Positions 27,401-37,027 of a stretch of 64,000 nucleotides of DNA are shown piece by piece. The notes beneath the pieces were generated by a model, which saw only the letters and a list, made by a program, of their open reading frames with translations, searched no databases and was not told the origin of the DNA. This DNA is from Phallusia mammillata (Eukaryota > Chordata > Ascidiacea > Phlebobranchia > Ascidiidae): contig QLIY01000312.1 of NCBI GenBank assembly GCA_003260075.1, forward strand, positions 1-64,000, read 5' to 3'. The translations under genes were made by a program, and so were the position numbers. Position 1 is the stretch's first letter. Every line of letters starts with the position of its first letter.

Positions 27401-30400
27401 TAATAAGTTTTTACGCTAATAAAGTTTATGCTTCATGTTCGCTATAAACTGTAGTAAATTATAAAAATTTGTGCAGGCTTTGTAATTTACAAAAATCTGT
27501 AAAACCTCTCAAAGTGTAATGTCATAACAGACTACTGGAATTAGACTGTTTAACAATGGGATGATCAGCGGATTTGTCTTCACTAATAAAATATGCAAAA
27601 TACTCAAGTAGAGCTGCAGATGGCGTGTAACTTCTAAAAGTCGTTTATACAAGTTTACTTTTTTGTGTTTTTTTACAGGATTTCAGTCTCTGATTTACCC
27701 TACCTCGTCACTGCCAATCACTCTACTAACACAAATGACACCAAATGGTAAAATAAGCATTTAGTATTTCTAGTACATAATCATTTTAGTCTCATGTGTA
27801 TTACAATGGCGTAAATAGACATAAAAAGCGACAAATGTAAGTTTTTTATCGTACAATTTCACATTAGTATGAAAACATTTTTTAAACAAATAATTATGTT
27901 TAAATTTTTATCGTTGTGAATATGATCAGAATTTCTTTGCAGTGCTTTGATTAAAACAGTGTTTCTCAACCTTTTTTATTGCACCCTCCTTTATAGGCTT
28001 TCCAACACAACGCGACCCCCACCAGAATGTGCTCATACATTTACTAACAAACGTCGTACTGAAAACCCCTTAAATTGTGGTTATGGATCATTTCACCATA
28101 AACATTTAAACTATTTCATGCTTTTTTATGTTAAAAAGGCCCAAAACACATTCGCAACTTGTGCCAATTCTAAATCAAACTGTCGTGTGAGTTACTACGC
28201 CAAACAGAAGTCACGGGGAAAGTTTTTGCGATACGGATAAAATCATACCAAGTAGGGTTGTATATTCGCTACGACTTCAAAAGATCTTGAGAAACATTGT
28301 CCTAAAGCGTGTAATGCCAAAGTGGTTTGGAGTTTGTCACAATTTTTGCCAACCGCGGCAGGACAAATAAATATAATGTGTGCGCAGATGTAGATGATTT
28401 CCACCAATATATCGACTACTACGCGATCCATGATGCCCTCAACGGGTACAACGATGCCTATCCAGGAGAAGGTGAGCTAAAATGCGCATCCATTTTAGTT
28501 TTAACCTCGGTCTAAAAAATAGTAAATGGCCGGAGTTTATTGTCGAATTTGCCGCAAAGCTGGGAAGATCGGTTTGATGTATTAAATAATCAAAATGTTT
28601 ACTTTAACGTGTTTGCTACAATGCGGTGTTGTTATGTACAGTTTCAACTCTTGGATCGAAAAGACCGTTAAGCTGGTTCAAAGCAATAAAATGTTTGTTT
28701 TGTTCATCCAGCTATTACAGAAAGTGTGGACGATCTTACTTATCAATTGTACGATCTTGTGCACGATCAATCCTTCTACAGTAAGTTGCACTTCTTTTTC
28801 TGAAGCTCCGTTGTTAGAAATACATTGTCATTTATAATTTGTAAAACCTAGGACGAATAATTACACTTTTGATACAACTATGAATTGATAAGCTGCAGAC
28901 AGCACACGCTGTTTCGATGTATAAGGTCTCATCCATGCAGCTGGTGACAAGCAAAAGGCCGTATTGGCTAGTGTAGCTATGTAGTGATGGTTTTTAATAC
29001 AAGAGCAGCCTTTGATTTTTCACATACAAAATAATTGGTCAATTGCATACCGGATAATCGACTATTCCGATTAATTGTATAGGTTTGTTAATCCTAAATC
29101 TAGTTGATCATGTATTGTAAATAAAGGTGTAAAAAAAACTTATTGATATAACTTGATTCGGTCACATTACACCAAAGTATATATAAGAACACAAATAGTC
29201 CAACCCATTGTTATGCGATAGAGTCTCATGGACGCCTTTTTGTGTCCAAATTAATACAGCAGGTATAGGGAAAAACACACAAATTGTCCGATTTTTACAA
29301 ACTGGTGGGCTTTTACGCGTAATTGATACGCAAATCGAATAAAACTTTTGGGTCCTAACATTTAAGCGTAATAATGCAGTGAAGTTATAGAACGCGAAAT
29401 TTTCATTCAAATTGGCGAATCAAAGTCAATTTATGAGTTATTTTCCTCTACCCACAGTAGCATTTTGAACACAAAATGGCTCCATAGGCTTTATTGGGTA
29501 ACAATATGTTGGACAACTCGTGTTTTATACAGACTTTACAATACACTAAGTGGCAACTGTAATGATGTTTGTATTCAATTTCCGAACGTTACACTATTTT
29601 TCTACCTTTTGAGCTAAAGCAAAACCAAACTCTGTATATTTCAGCTATTGTGAACAACAACCCTCTGAATTTCGGCTATCCATTCACTAACCTCACGGAA
29701 TTTATGTCGCGCCCGAGTTTTTTCACGTCCTTCCCAGTATGCAGCTTTGTAGCTACCGGAACTAATTTACCCGGCTCTTACTCATGCAACTGCTCGGCGG
29801 GTTATGAAGGAGACGGAGTCGGAAACGATGGTTGTCACGGTAAGTTAACTTAATCACTTTGTTTCGCATCATCGTGCTGTTGAATTTTCTGGAATTGTGC
29901 AAGTTGACAGGAGGTGATAAATTTGGTCACTTGTTTGTGCAAAACTGAGTTGCTTTTTTTCATTATTTACGCATAGCAGGTTTGTACGTCACTCACAGTC
30001 CATTTATTTAATGCCAACAAATATTTTTTGAATGCTGATTCTTATAGGTTTCTCCTGGTTCGTAGAAAATATTTAGTGCAACTCACGACAGCTCAGGTCG
30101 GGGGGGGGGCACTGAGTTGCTTTTTTTCATTATTTACGCATAGCAGGTTTATACGTCACTCACAGTCCATTTATTTAATGCCAACAAATATTTTTTGAAA
30201 GCTGATTCTTATAGGTAAAGTCTTATAGGCAGGGTTGCCATCGACACGNCAGCTATGTTTGTTACCCTGTATGTGTTATAAGCAGGGTTGCCATCGACAC
30301 GGATCCGAAAATAAGGACAACTGAAAAATTAAGTTTGCATTCGAAACGAAACAAACGTTTTCGAATAAATCTTTGCATTTATACGAGGAATGACATATCA

Positions 30401-33291
30401 CATGCCATATTTTGGCCAGAAATAATATGTTCCAGCAACCCCTGGTTCGTAGAAAATATTTAGTGCAACTCACGACAGCTCAGGTCTAGGTTTACTTTTA
30501 CTTATGGCAGGTTTTTCAATTGTAATTGTTGAAAATAAGACAAAATAAGGACGTAAGTCAAAAACAAGGACATTTCTTAGAAATAAGGACAATAAATTTT
30601 TCTAAGACACTACCCTTCAAAATAAGGACAAATCTTAGAAATAAGGACGGTATGGCAACCCTGCTTATAGGTCACCAATTGCCTCACTCTTTTAAAAAAA
30701 ACGTTTACATTAATCAACCTAGCCCAAAATTTTATCATCTCACCGTCAAGGTTTAAGAGAATTCCCTGAGATACAAAAATTACCAACTAGTGTAAATAGG
30801 GAAATTTTAAGTTAGGGTTGGAATCACGGTTTTTACCAAAACAAAGGGTTGTGAGGTGACTTTTTCTTGGTGTTACTTCGGTAAGCCATATTTTCAATTC
30901 TTGTTGCTTACTTTTAAATGTGAGCTCGGTGGCAGCGTTTCAAAGAATATTTGGCTTGTGGTCCATGGACTAGCGGTGGGTTTCAAATGCATTTAAGTGG
31001 GCCACAAAGCTATTTAAACATGTACTGATATTTGATTTAATGTTTTCATGGTGTTAAAAAACGCTTTGCCGATACAGCTGTAAACATTTGTTGAAAGTTT
31101 TCAGCGTGTGGTGATCCACAAACTCATCTTGAACAAATATTTGGGCCACAGATGAAAAATATTCGGCAACCACTGGCCTAACCACATGAAGCCGATGAAA
31201 ATTGAAACTATGACATTTGATTGAAATCACTCAGTGATCACCTCGAATGATAGTGATATATCTCGATCTTGATTATATCAACCCAGTGTCTACTGATTTT
31301 GAGTCCGGGAGCATTTGCTTCTTAATTCGACATTTGATTGTTGCTACCAATACATTTTCCAGACGTTGATGAATGCGACTTGGACCTTCATAGCTGTGGA
31401 GATAACGCTCATTGCATCAACATCGACGGTGGAAACAACTGCTCATGCAACTCAGGTTACACTGGTGATGGGTACAACTGTACAGGTAAACTATTGACTT
31501 TTCTGTTTGTTGCAATGAAACTGTTAACTTAGCCGGTTATAGAGTAAATTGTATTGTCAACACAATTTATCTTGGAAATCTTTAGTACCGTTTTCTGCGC
31601 AGTTTTTTTGGCCATTTTTTAGCCCTGTATCCCATTTTGGCTTTCAATGACTTCTACTTTGTGCATGTTTAGATTTTGGTTTACTGTGTTAATGGAATTC
31701 TGGCGTTTTCACTATGACGCAAAGTACATTTTACTAATATACCTTACTTTTACATACACAGGAATATTAATTAGCGACACTCAGGTAAAATGTAATATTG
31801 GCGTTTCCAGGGGACACATGCCCCAAAATATATCGTGTAAAATACCAAACAACTGTTTTCCACCATTTGATATATACCACAAATGTCCGTTATTTTGTCT
31901 GGCACTGGACAACGATATTTCAGTTTGATATCGAGTTTCTGTGCAACGTAAATTGAGATGGAACACACTTAAGAAATTGCCCGAGTGATTAGCGCAACCG
32001 CCTTTTGATCACAAGGTCATGGTTTCTAATCCAATCTCGGTCGCTTGTGCTTCCCTGAGCAAGAAACCTAAGCGGCATTGCTCCAACCCAGTGATTCCCG
32101 ATGGGTTGAACTAAAGGTTACCAACTGCCTCGAAAAAATCAAATAAAAAATGATCAACGGACTTGCAATAAAACAGGCAGCTCGACGGAAGGCGTTGCCC
32201 GCCCACAGAGGATAAAAATGAAACAAACAAAAATCCTGTATTGATTTTTCAGATATAAACGAATGCGAAGATGAGGATAACCGCTGCGATGTACACGCTA
32301 CATGTTACAACGATGATGGCTGGTATTCCTGCATATGCGAGGATAATGCAGAAGACGTTTACTCGGACGGCACCTATTGCGAACGTACGTACACGGCTGT
32401 TCAATTACGAACAAAACGTCAAATTCGGAATCCAATATGTGCACCTCTTTTTGCAACTGTATAATATGCACCGATCTTTTAACGCCTTGTTCAGGTCATC
32501 TTCATAATTGTTTGTTAATACACAAAGCTTTAAGGGCTGTATATGAGCATATTTTGGAAAAGAGCTGTATTTGGTTTGCATTGCAGATATACAGAAAATT
32601 TGAGATAACCTTATGATGTGGCTGGATCAGCCATTTGAACGTAAATTTGGTTTTAACCTGATATTTTGTTGCTATTCTGTCGAATAGGTGTCCTTTTAGC
32701 CTAAATGCGTGCCATAAATCCTTTCATTCTTTGTAAAAAGCGTATATCGCGTCAACTCTTATAATTTTTAAAACAAAACAGACATATTGCTTAGGTAACA
32801 CACTCTGTTTTTATTTAGGCTCCATAAAGTGGATTTATTTAACTTTGTTCAAAGATACATGAAATAGTTTCTAAAATTCTGTCGTTTAAATCTATTTTTT
32901 TACTGCAATTGACATTTGAAACTTTTGTTTTACAGCCTACTCTGGTTGTACTCCGATTTTTGCGGATTCAGAAAACAACTTGCCTTGTGATTTGAACAAC
33001 GAAACTCTATCGTGTAAAATGCAAAATCTGTTTAGCAAAAAAGGTGAAGGCGTCCTCAAAACATACACGTAAGTCTCCAAAGAAGTGGATTGCTTTACAA
33101 GACTGCTGTCATATAAAGTAAATACATGATGCTTGTGTTTCCAAGTTAAGACGAATCCTACACAGGTATACGCATAGTGATGTTTAATGGAAAGGCCATT
33201 GAGGTCTCATTCAACGATTTATCCATCTTTTGTCTTGTTTTAATATATAGATACCGTGTTCATCGGCGGCTTGTTTTGAGATTTTGCCCCT

Positions 33292-33360
<69 letters not shown>

Positions 33361-36101
33361 CCAATGATTAGACATTTATAACATTATATGGGGGACTGGA
33401 AGAAAATTTAGAAATGTCGACATTTACTGGGGCCCAGTTTTTCAGAACTTATTATAACAAGTCTTATTGCTGCATAAAAAGTTTAGGAAAGTATAAAGAT
33501 TCCTTGTTCTCCATCCAGTCAAATCAAAAATCAGATCTTTCAGCGGGTTGTTGACCAGTTTCATACGATTCGAAACTTTACTGTGACGACCATGCGGGGC
33601 TGAGATTAGGTCCCAACCCGGCCCAATGTTATAAAGACTATAGTCTTGGCCCAAAACCTGGACCGAGCCAGATTAAAAAACAACATACCAAATCCGACTC
33701 CAAAGCTGACTTAAATGCGACAAAATTAATCCCGAGTGTGTAGTCAGGCCGAATCAAACCCCTTTTGTTAAAAATCAAGCCCTAGCCTGAACGACTTACA
33801 ACTTTTGACCAGTTCATTCCTTGACCGATATACGTTTGAAACCTGAATACGACTGGTACCTAAAATTGTGGTAACACAATAGAAGTCTATTTCTCCTTTA
33901 GATGGTTCCTCCAAACACCAGCTGATGTGCCAGTAGATTGTAACGTCACCATTGAACTTGGTGAAAGTCACTTCGAATCTTCTTTCCCAAGCGATTTTGA
34001 AAACCGACCCGTCAACCCGTTTGGGGAGTTGAGAAATGATGTTCCAAGCGCCGAAGCAGAACTCATAAGGGAAAGACTGAGTAGCCCGGGTTTCCGATTC
34101 GACATAAATCTTTTGCTAAAAAGCAGGAGGTTGCGCCGAGACCATTCCTCAGGTACTGTTAAAAATTATATATATTATAGATTAGTGCAGTGGTTCTCAA
34201 CCTTTTTTATATCGTTCCCCGTAAGAAAAATAGATAAACTTTAATTACCCACTTTTGAAAACACTAAAATATAAACTAAGACGTCACGGGAAAAAACGAT
34301 AATGCGGGGGGGGGGTTTTTTTATATCGTTCCCCGTAAGAAAAATAGATAAATTTTAATTACCTACTTTTCAAAACACTAAAATATAAACTAAGACGTCA
34401 CGGGAAAAAACGATAATGCAATTACCAGTGTTTCTCATCTTTGTTTGCCCTAGAACATTTTTCCGATCTTACGTCGACATTATGATTTTCAAACACAAAT
34501 GCAATAATATGATCAAAAATGCTCATCTACATTTCACTTGGTGACCGGCTGATTCGGTATGACGCTTGGTGTACTATGAATGATACATATAATAGCATAC
34601 AAAACAACACTAAAATGAGCATGTAACTGAGATATAACGTCTTAGCAATCAAAAAGCTTTTTTGATGCATTTGTGCTGTATTAATGCAAATACCGTTCAA
34701 AACTGATATAATGTAAACTGATATATATAAATATAGTGTGTCACTTTATATCTCGAATTGATTTTCTACAGGAGCTGAACCGTTGTGCGACGAAGTTGAG
34801 GCGGTGACTTATCTCACCAAGGCAAGGCGTTATGCATATTCGGACGAGGAGGTCGAATTGTTTCACTACGATGGACGCTTCCAGTGGTTTACTGAAGTCC
34901 GATGCAGCAACACAGACACTTGCACGGGCTCCAGGCTCGGGTAAACACAAAATATGAAAACACCTTTGTAAAATTTCTGTCGATTGAACTTAACAATAGG
35001 GTCTGTATGAGTTTTTGTGAGATTACTTACTACAGTGTTGGGCACTGGGTGTATCTTGAGCCGTTTTGAGGCCATGCGGTAAGCTTACAGATATAGTCTA
35101 ATTTTGAACATGACAGGTTGGAGCTTCACAAGAAATGGACAACTATAGCCGTCGTACTCATTGAAACTAACACAGAAATCTTAATAAAATATTGTGTGAC
35201 ATGACATATTTGAAAATAATTGCATAAGCATTGGCCTACAGGTTATAACTAACTGTCATTTTCTAAGCACTTCTCTCTAAAAGTTGAAATATTTGTACAG
35301 AGCTGCCTTACTTATAAACAAAACTTAAATGGGATTGCGAAACGTAGTACAGCCCTAACCCAGGCGGTTAGTTTTTTTGGCCCCTTCGACTGGTCCCAGT
35401 AACGTCTCCTCTTTCAAGATTACACACATAGTGCCTCGCAAATTGTGTCCAACTAATTTAGGCCTACCATACGTCCTCTTTTTGGAGGACATGTCCTCCT
35501 TTTAGACGAAAAACAAGTTGTCCTCCGAGGACAATAAAAAGGGCCCAAATGTCCTCCTTTTTAAGGAATGTCTGATTTATCAAATACATATGTGACAATT
35601 ATGCCTTTATACATATTCCCCATATTTTTATTTTTTGAAGAATTCAGTTTTTACATTTAAAAAAAATACAAGCTTATTTTAGTGTTGTGGTGTGATAAAC
35701 GAAATTTTTTGTGGGACTCAAAGGGTTTTTACATGTTCTTTTCAACAATGTGTTGCAAAAAAACAAGATATTGCCCGATTGCTGTGTCCTCCTTCTTAGG
35801 GATAGAAATATGGTAGGCCTAAACTGATTGCGCTCCATAGCGTTCCAAACTTTCGACATTGCACAACCATTATTCTTTTTTTTACAAAGAGAACTCAACT
35901 TCAACTTATACACTAGCACGCCCATATTTCATGAAAATTTTATCTGCATATGATGTAGAATCGTGATTAACGATTCACTGCTTTAGGTGCCAACAAAGCT
36001 ATGCTCCCCAGAAAGCCGTTGTGATCACTGAGGTGGGAACAAAATTGGATGTTCAGCTCACTGATGTCTACATTCCCAGTGCTTGTGTCCCAATGATTTA
36101 A
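12697..36101 (+). CDS. Secreted EGF/TIL multidomain precursor with C-terminal neurotrophin-like cystine-knot domain
   Basis: Exons: 12697-12757, 13389-13487, 13690-13827, 13914-14042, 16639-16770, 17404-17501, 18019-18226 (or copy 18545-18752), 19191-19322, 19506-19613, 20905-21059, 22240-22306, 22691-22796, 23168-23306, 24524-24572 (or copy 24263-24311), 26221-26315, 26671-26839, 27679-27747, 28388-28471, 28712-28780, 29645-29839, 31363-31485, 32253-32384, 32936-33068, 33902-34152, 34772-34940, 35987-36101: 3225 nt, 1074 residues. Order: signal peptide 1-19; calcium-binding EGF 54-99, 100-142, 143-186 (DFDEC, DINEC, DIDEC); helical stretch; EGF-like about 266-288; EGF 289-332 (DVNEC); TIL-like domain 369-420; uncharacterised 421-730; EGF about 735-767, 768-808 (DVDEC), 809-852 (DINEC); pro-like region; furin site RLRR at 973-976; 98-residue cysteine domain. 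I infer a secreted, proteolytically processed ligand or matrix protein. Two introns need GC donors. One gene is supported by continuous phase; two adjacent genes cannot be fully excluded. Confidence 0.8.
14424..14777. mobile_element. hAT-type MITE with perfect 8-bp target duplication
   Basis: CAGTGTTTCTTAACC at the left and GTACCCCTG at the right, flanked on both sides by GTTTAGGG (14416-14423 and 14778-14785). Eight-base duplications are typical of hAT insertion. Confidence 0.8.
15334..15440 (-). ncRNA. U6: U6 spliceosomal snRNA
   Basis: Reading the minus strand from 15440 gives GTACTTGCTTCGGCAGTAC, then the ATATACTAAAATTGGAACGA block, the invariant ACAGAG box, the AGCATGGCCCCTGCGC core, GGATGACACGCAAAATCGTG and an oligo-T end (15334-15338). 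Length and order match U6 of other animals. The 5' hairpin differs from the usual GTGCT...AGCAC at both arms so that pairing is kept (GTACT...AGTAC), which argues for a lineage variant under selection, not random decay. It lies antisense in intron 4 of the EGF/neurotrophin-like gene. No clear TATA box is visible about 30 bases upstream, so it may be a transcribed gene or a retro-copy. Confidence 0.9.
16778..17126. repeat. Contig-overlap duplicate around G run 16947-16957
   Basis: Two copies of about 168 bp differing at a few single bases, both in intron 5 of the EGF/neurotrophin-like gene. Confidence 0.85.
17184..17447. repeat. Contig-overlap duplicate around G run 17307-17317, containing part of exon 6
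   Basis: The first copy carries bases 17263-17306 of exon 6, cut off by the G run. The second copy carries the whole exon at 17404-17501. Confidence 0.88.
17578..17894. repeat. Contig-overlap duplicate around G run 17730-17739
   Basis: 17578-17729 and 17741-17894 match with small substitutions and indels. Confidence 0.85.
17960..18962. repeat. Two overlapping contig copies carrying exon 7 twice, joined at G run 18456-18465
   Basis: Exon 7 appears at 18019-18226 and 18545-18752 with small coding differences ([10 protein letters not shown] versus [10 protein letters not shown]). The exon starts in phase 0 and ends in phase 1, so using both would break the frame. The first copy alone has a tandem GTGCATGCACGGTCAAG at 18325-18366. 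Confidence 0.88.
18227..18228 (+). other. GC splice donor (GC-AG intron)
   Basis: After exon 18019-18226 the sequence is TCAG|GCTAGT, and the same in the second copy at 18753-18754. Reading on reaches TAG within two codons, and the nearest GT donor would create a stop with the next exon. Only a GC donor joins in phase to the EGF exon at 19191 (g + at = Asp, then VNEC). Confidence 0.6.
19041..19119. mobile_element. Tiny pogo/Tigger-like hairpin element
   Basis: AAACCTCGGTTAAGCCGGAC and GTCCGGGTTAACCGAGGTTT form a long hairpin around a T-rich loop. CCTCGGTTAA ends are typical of Tigger-type mariner relatives. Confidence 0.7.
19280..19493. repeat. Contig-overlap duplicate around G run 19383-19392, containing the end of exon 8
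   Basis: The 3' part of exon 8 (to 19322) recurs at 19397-19436 after the G run. Confidence 0.85.
19708..19900 (-). mobile_element. tRNA-derived SINE
   Basis: On the minus strand TTGCTCAGAGCGAGG resembles an A box and GGGTTTAAATTCC a B box, followed by a tail ending GGCGTACTATGA. The tail is shared with 4205-4240, 12098-12133 and 34541-34590. Confidence 0.6.
21733..21966. mobile_element. hAT-type MITE
   Basis: Ends CAGTGGTCGGCAACC and GGTTGCCGATCCCTG are inverted repeats. Flanks ACCTATGG and TCCTATGG form a target duplication with one mismatch. The interior repeats CCGGTCCGCG motifs. Confidence 0.82.
22537..22572 (+). repeat. Hammerhead-like conserved motif, probable retroelement remnant
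   Basis: CTGATGA followed by an imperfect stem and GAAACGTC. Related minus-strand copies occur at 58038-58071 and 60901-60934. Helix II pairing is imperfect, so activity is doubtful. Confidence 0.35.
22797..22798 (+). other. GC splice donor (GC-AG intron)
   Basis: TTTTAG|GCACGT ends exon 22691-22796 in phase 2, which joins in frame to 23168 to give LFREVAYYC. Using the GT six bases later would end in phase 0 and put a stop about ten codons into the next exon. Confidence 0.6.
24096..24675. repeat. Contig-overlap duplicate around G run 24410-24420, containing exon 14 twice
   Basis: The 49-bp exon 14 occurs at 24263-24311 and 24524-24572. The second copy lacks about 70 bp present in the first (near 24150-24220), so the two haplotypes differ by an indel in the intron. 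Confidence 0.85.
24633..25900. mobile_element. DNA element with GGGTCCCC inverted ends, copy 2 (interrupted by N gap)
   Basis: Left end TATGGGTCCCCTTCC, right end GTGTGGGGACCCATT. The middle is mostly N. A further right end lies near 26022-26034 and a left-end fragment at about 54657-54695. Confidence 0.65.
24676..25218. other. Assembly gap of 543 N
   Basis: Unresolved bases inside intron 14 of the EGF/neurotrophin-like gene, within the second copy of the GGGTCCCC-ended element. Single ambiguous bases also occur at 7911 and 30249. Confidence 0.99.
29942..30486. repeat. Contig-overlap duplicates around G run 30100-30109
   Basis: 29942-30048 recurs at 30111-30216, and 30053-30099 recurs at about 30437-30486, interleaved across a MITE insertion. 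Confidence 0.8.
30230..30663. mobile_element. hAT-type MITE with perfect 8-bp target duplication
   Basis: Left end CAGGGTTGCCATCGACAC, right end TATGGCAACCCTG, flanked by CTTATAGG at 30222-30229 and 30664-30671. The left end is repeated at about 30282 after an ambiguous base, so the first 50 bp may be mis-assembled. Same family as 37028-37836. Confidence 0.8.
31975..32135 (+). mobile_element. tRNA-derived SINE
   Basis: A tRNA-like head (GAGTGATTAGCGCAACCG, then GGTTTCTAATCC) is followed by CCCTGAGCAAGAAACCTAA and GCATTGCTCCAACCCAG, a body motif common in deuterostome SINEs, ending in an A-rich tail. Confidence 0.6.
33292..33358. other. 67-base G run, probable gap placeholder
   Basis: Pure G in the intron between exons 32936-33068 and 33902-34152; no duplicated flank recognised. 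Confidence 0.7.
34197..34421. repeat. Contig-overlap duplicate around G run 34306-34315
   Basis: Two copies of about 105 bp beginning TTTTTTATATCGTTCCCCG. Confidence 0.85.
35458..35822. mobile_element. Inverted-repeat element in the last intron of the EGF/neurotrophin-like gene
   Basis: TTAGGCCTACCATACGTCCTC at the left and ATATGGTAGGCCTAA at the right are inverted; the interior has repeated GTCCTCC motifs. Confidence 0.65.
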
Positions 36102-36105
36102 TAAA
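36100..36105 (+). terminator. AATAAA polyadenylation signal overlapping the stop codon
   Basis: The TAA stop of the EGF/neurotrophin-like gene (36099-36101) shares two bases with a perfect AATAAA. If used, the 3' UTR would be only about 15-30 nt. The sequence is seen; its use is inferred. Confidence 0.5.
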
Positions 36106-36208
36106 CACAATGCTAGAATGTATTATAAAACTCCTATACCCGTATTCAACCACTATAGAGCTTTCGTAGATTTCAACGCATGTGTGTAAATATTGTCCGA
36201 AACAATCC

Positions 36209-36476
36209 TACTATAAGTTACGATAAACTTGTGTCACTTTAACGGTTTTACATGGTATCCAAAGTAGATGCAATTAGTTTGGAAGTTTACGTTGCCGATT
36301 TGCCACACATGCTTGGCAGATTTGGACTTTGTTTGGGGGGGGGGGTCTTACTATAAGTTACCATAAACTTTAGAGTCAATTTGACTGTTTTTCATGGTAT
36401 CCAAAGTAGATGCAATTAGTTTGGAAGTGTACGTTGCCGATTTGCCACACATGCTTGGCAGATTTGGACTTTGTTT
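36209..36476. repeat. Contig-overlap duplicate around G run 36335-36345
   Basis: Two copies of about 130 bp just after the EGF/neurotrophin-like gene. Confidence 0.85.
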
Positions 36477-37027
36477 GTTTTTGCTGGTGTATCGATGCTA
36501 AACACAACTTTGTACAATGTCGTACTAACAAAATAAATAGTGGATGTATACATTCGTATTGTTTTTTCAGTCCTTGAGAAATATGACTTGATTACACAAA
36601 CCACAGTGTTCGTTCTAAAACAACAATTGAATATCCTTAACAAGCGGTTGCGCAAAAAACAATAAAACTTGATATTTAAATTAAAACGGGAGCAACAATA
36701 AAAAATCGAAAAAATCAGGCAGAAAATTATGATTTCCATGACTAAACTTCTTGTGACGCATGATTGCGCACAAGCTAAATCGAAAACTTTTGCCTTTAAG
36801 GTTTGAAAACAAATTAAAAAATGATTAGTAGCGACAAATTATAAGGTATTTTGCACGTGAGGTAAAAGTTAAACAATCTTATACTTTGTTCCAATAAAAT
36901 CGCAGAACAAGACGAAAAAAAAAGATACGACAAATTCAAGACTTGATTGTTTGTATAGCAACGAAATTGCTAGGTTCAGGCAAGGCAAGTATTTAAAGCT
37001 TGTTTGCATAATTTATAGACCTATAGT

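Larger units (their letters stand above)
34128..36098 (+). other. Furin site and neurotrophin/Spaetzle-like cysteine domain (sub-feature, two exons)
   Basis: Codons for RLRR lie at 34128-34139, matching the furin rule R-X-K/R-R used to release neurotrophins from their pro-regions. The following 98 residues have cysteines at 10, 49, 55, 62 and 94. Landmarks line up with nerve growth factor in order: LCDEV (NGF VCDSV), FTEVRC (NGF FETKC), a cysteine starting a strand with KAVV (NGF C...KALT), and IPSACVP at the end (NGF IDTACVC; Spaetzle ends in PSACSC). The length is close to mature NGF (about 118). The sixth knot cysteine is replaced by proline. Alternatives are a diverged Spaetzle/coagulogen-type knot or an unrelated cysteine domain. 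The alignment was made by eye; no profile search was possible. Confidence 0.55.

Noticed and set aside
27956-28260. hAT element starting CAGTGTTTCTCAACC
   Set aside because: The left end looks right, but I found no matching right end or 8-bp duplication, so it is not listed as an element.
29532-29640. Additional exon before 29645 in the EGF gene ([16 protein letters not shown] in one frame)
   Set aside because: With the incoming phase it hits a stop after four codons; direct splicing 28780 to 29645 keeps the frame.
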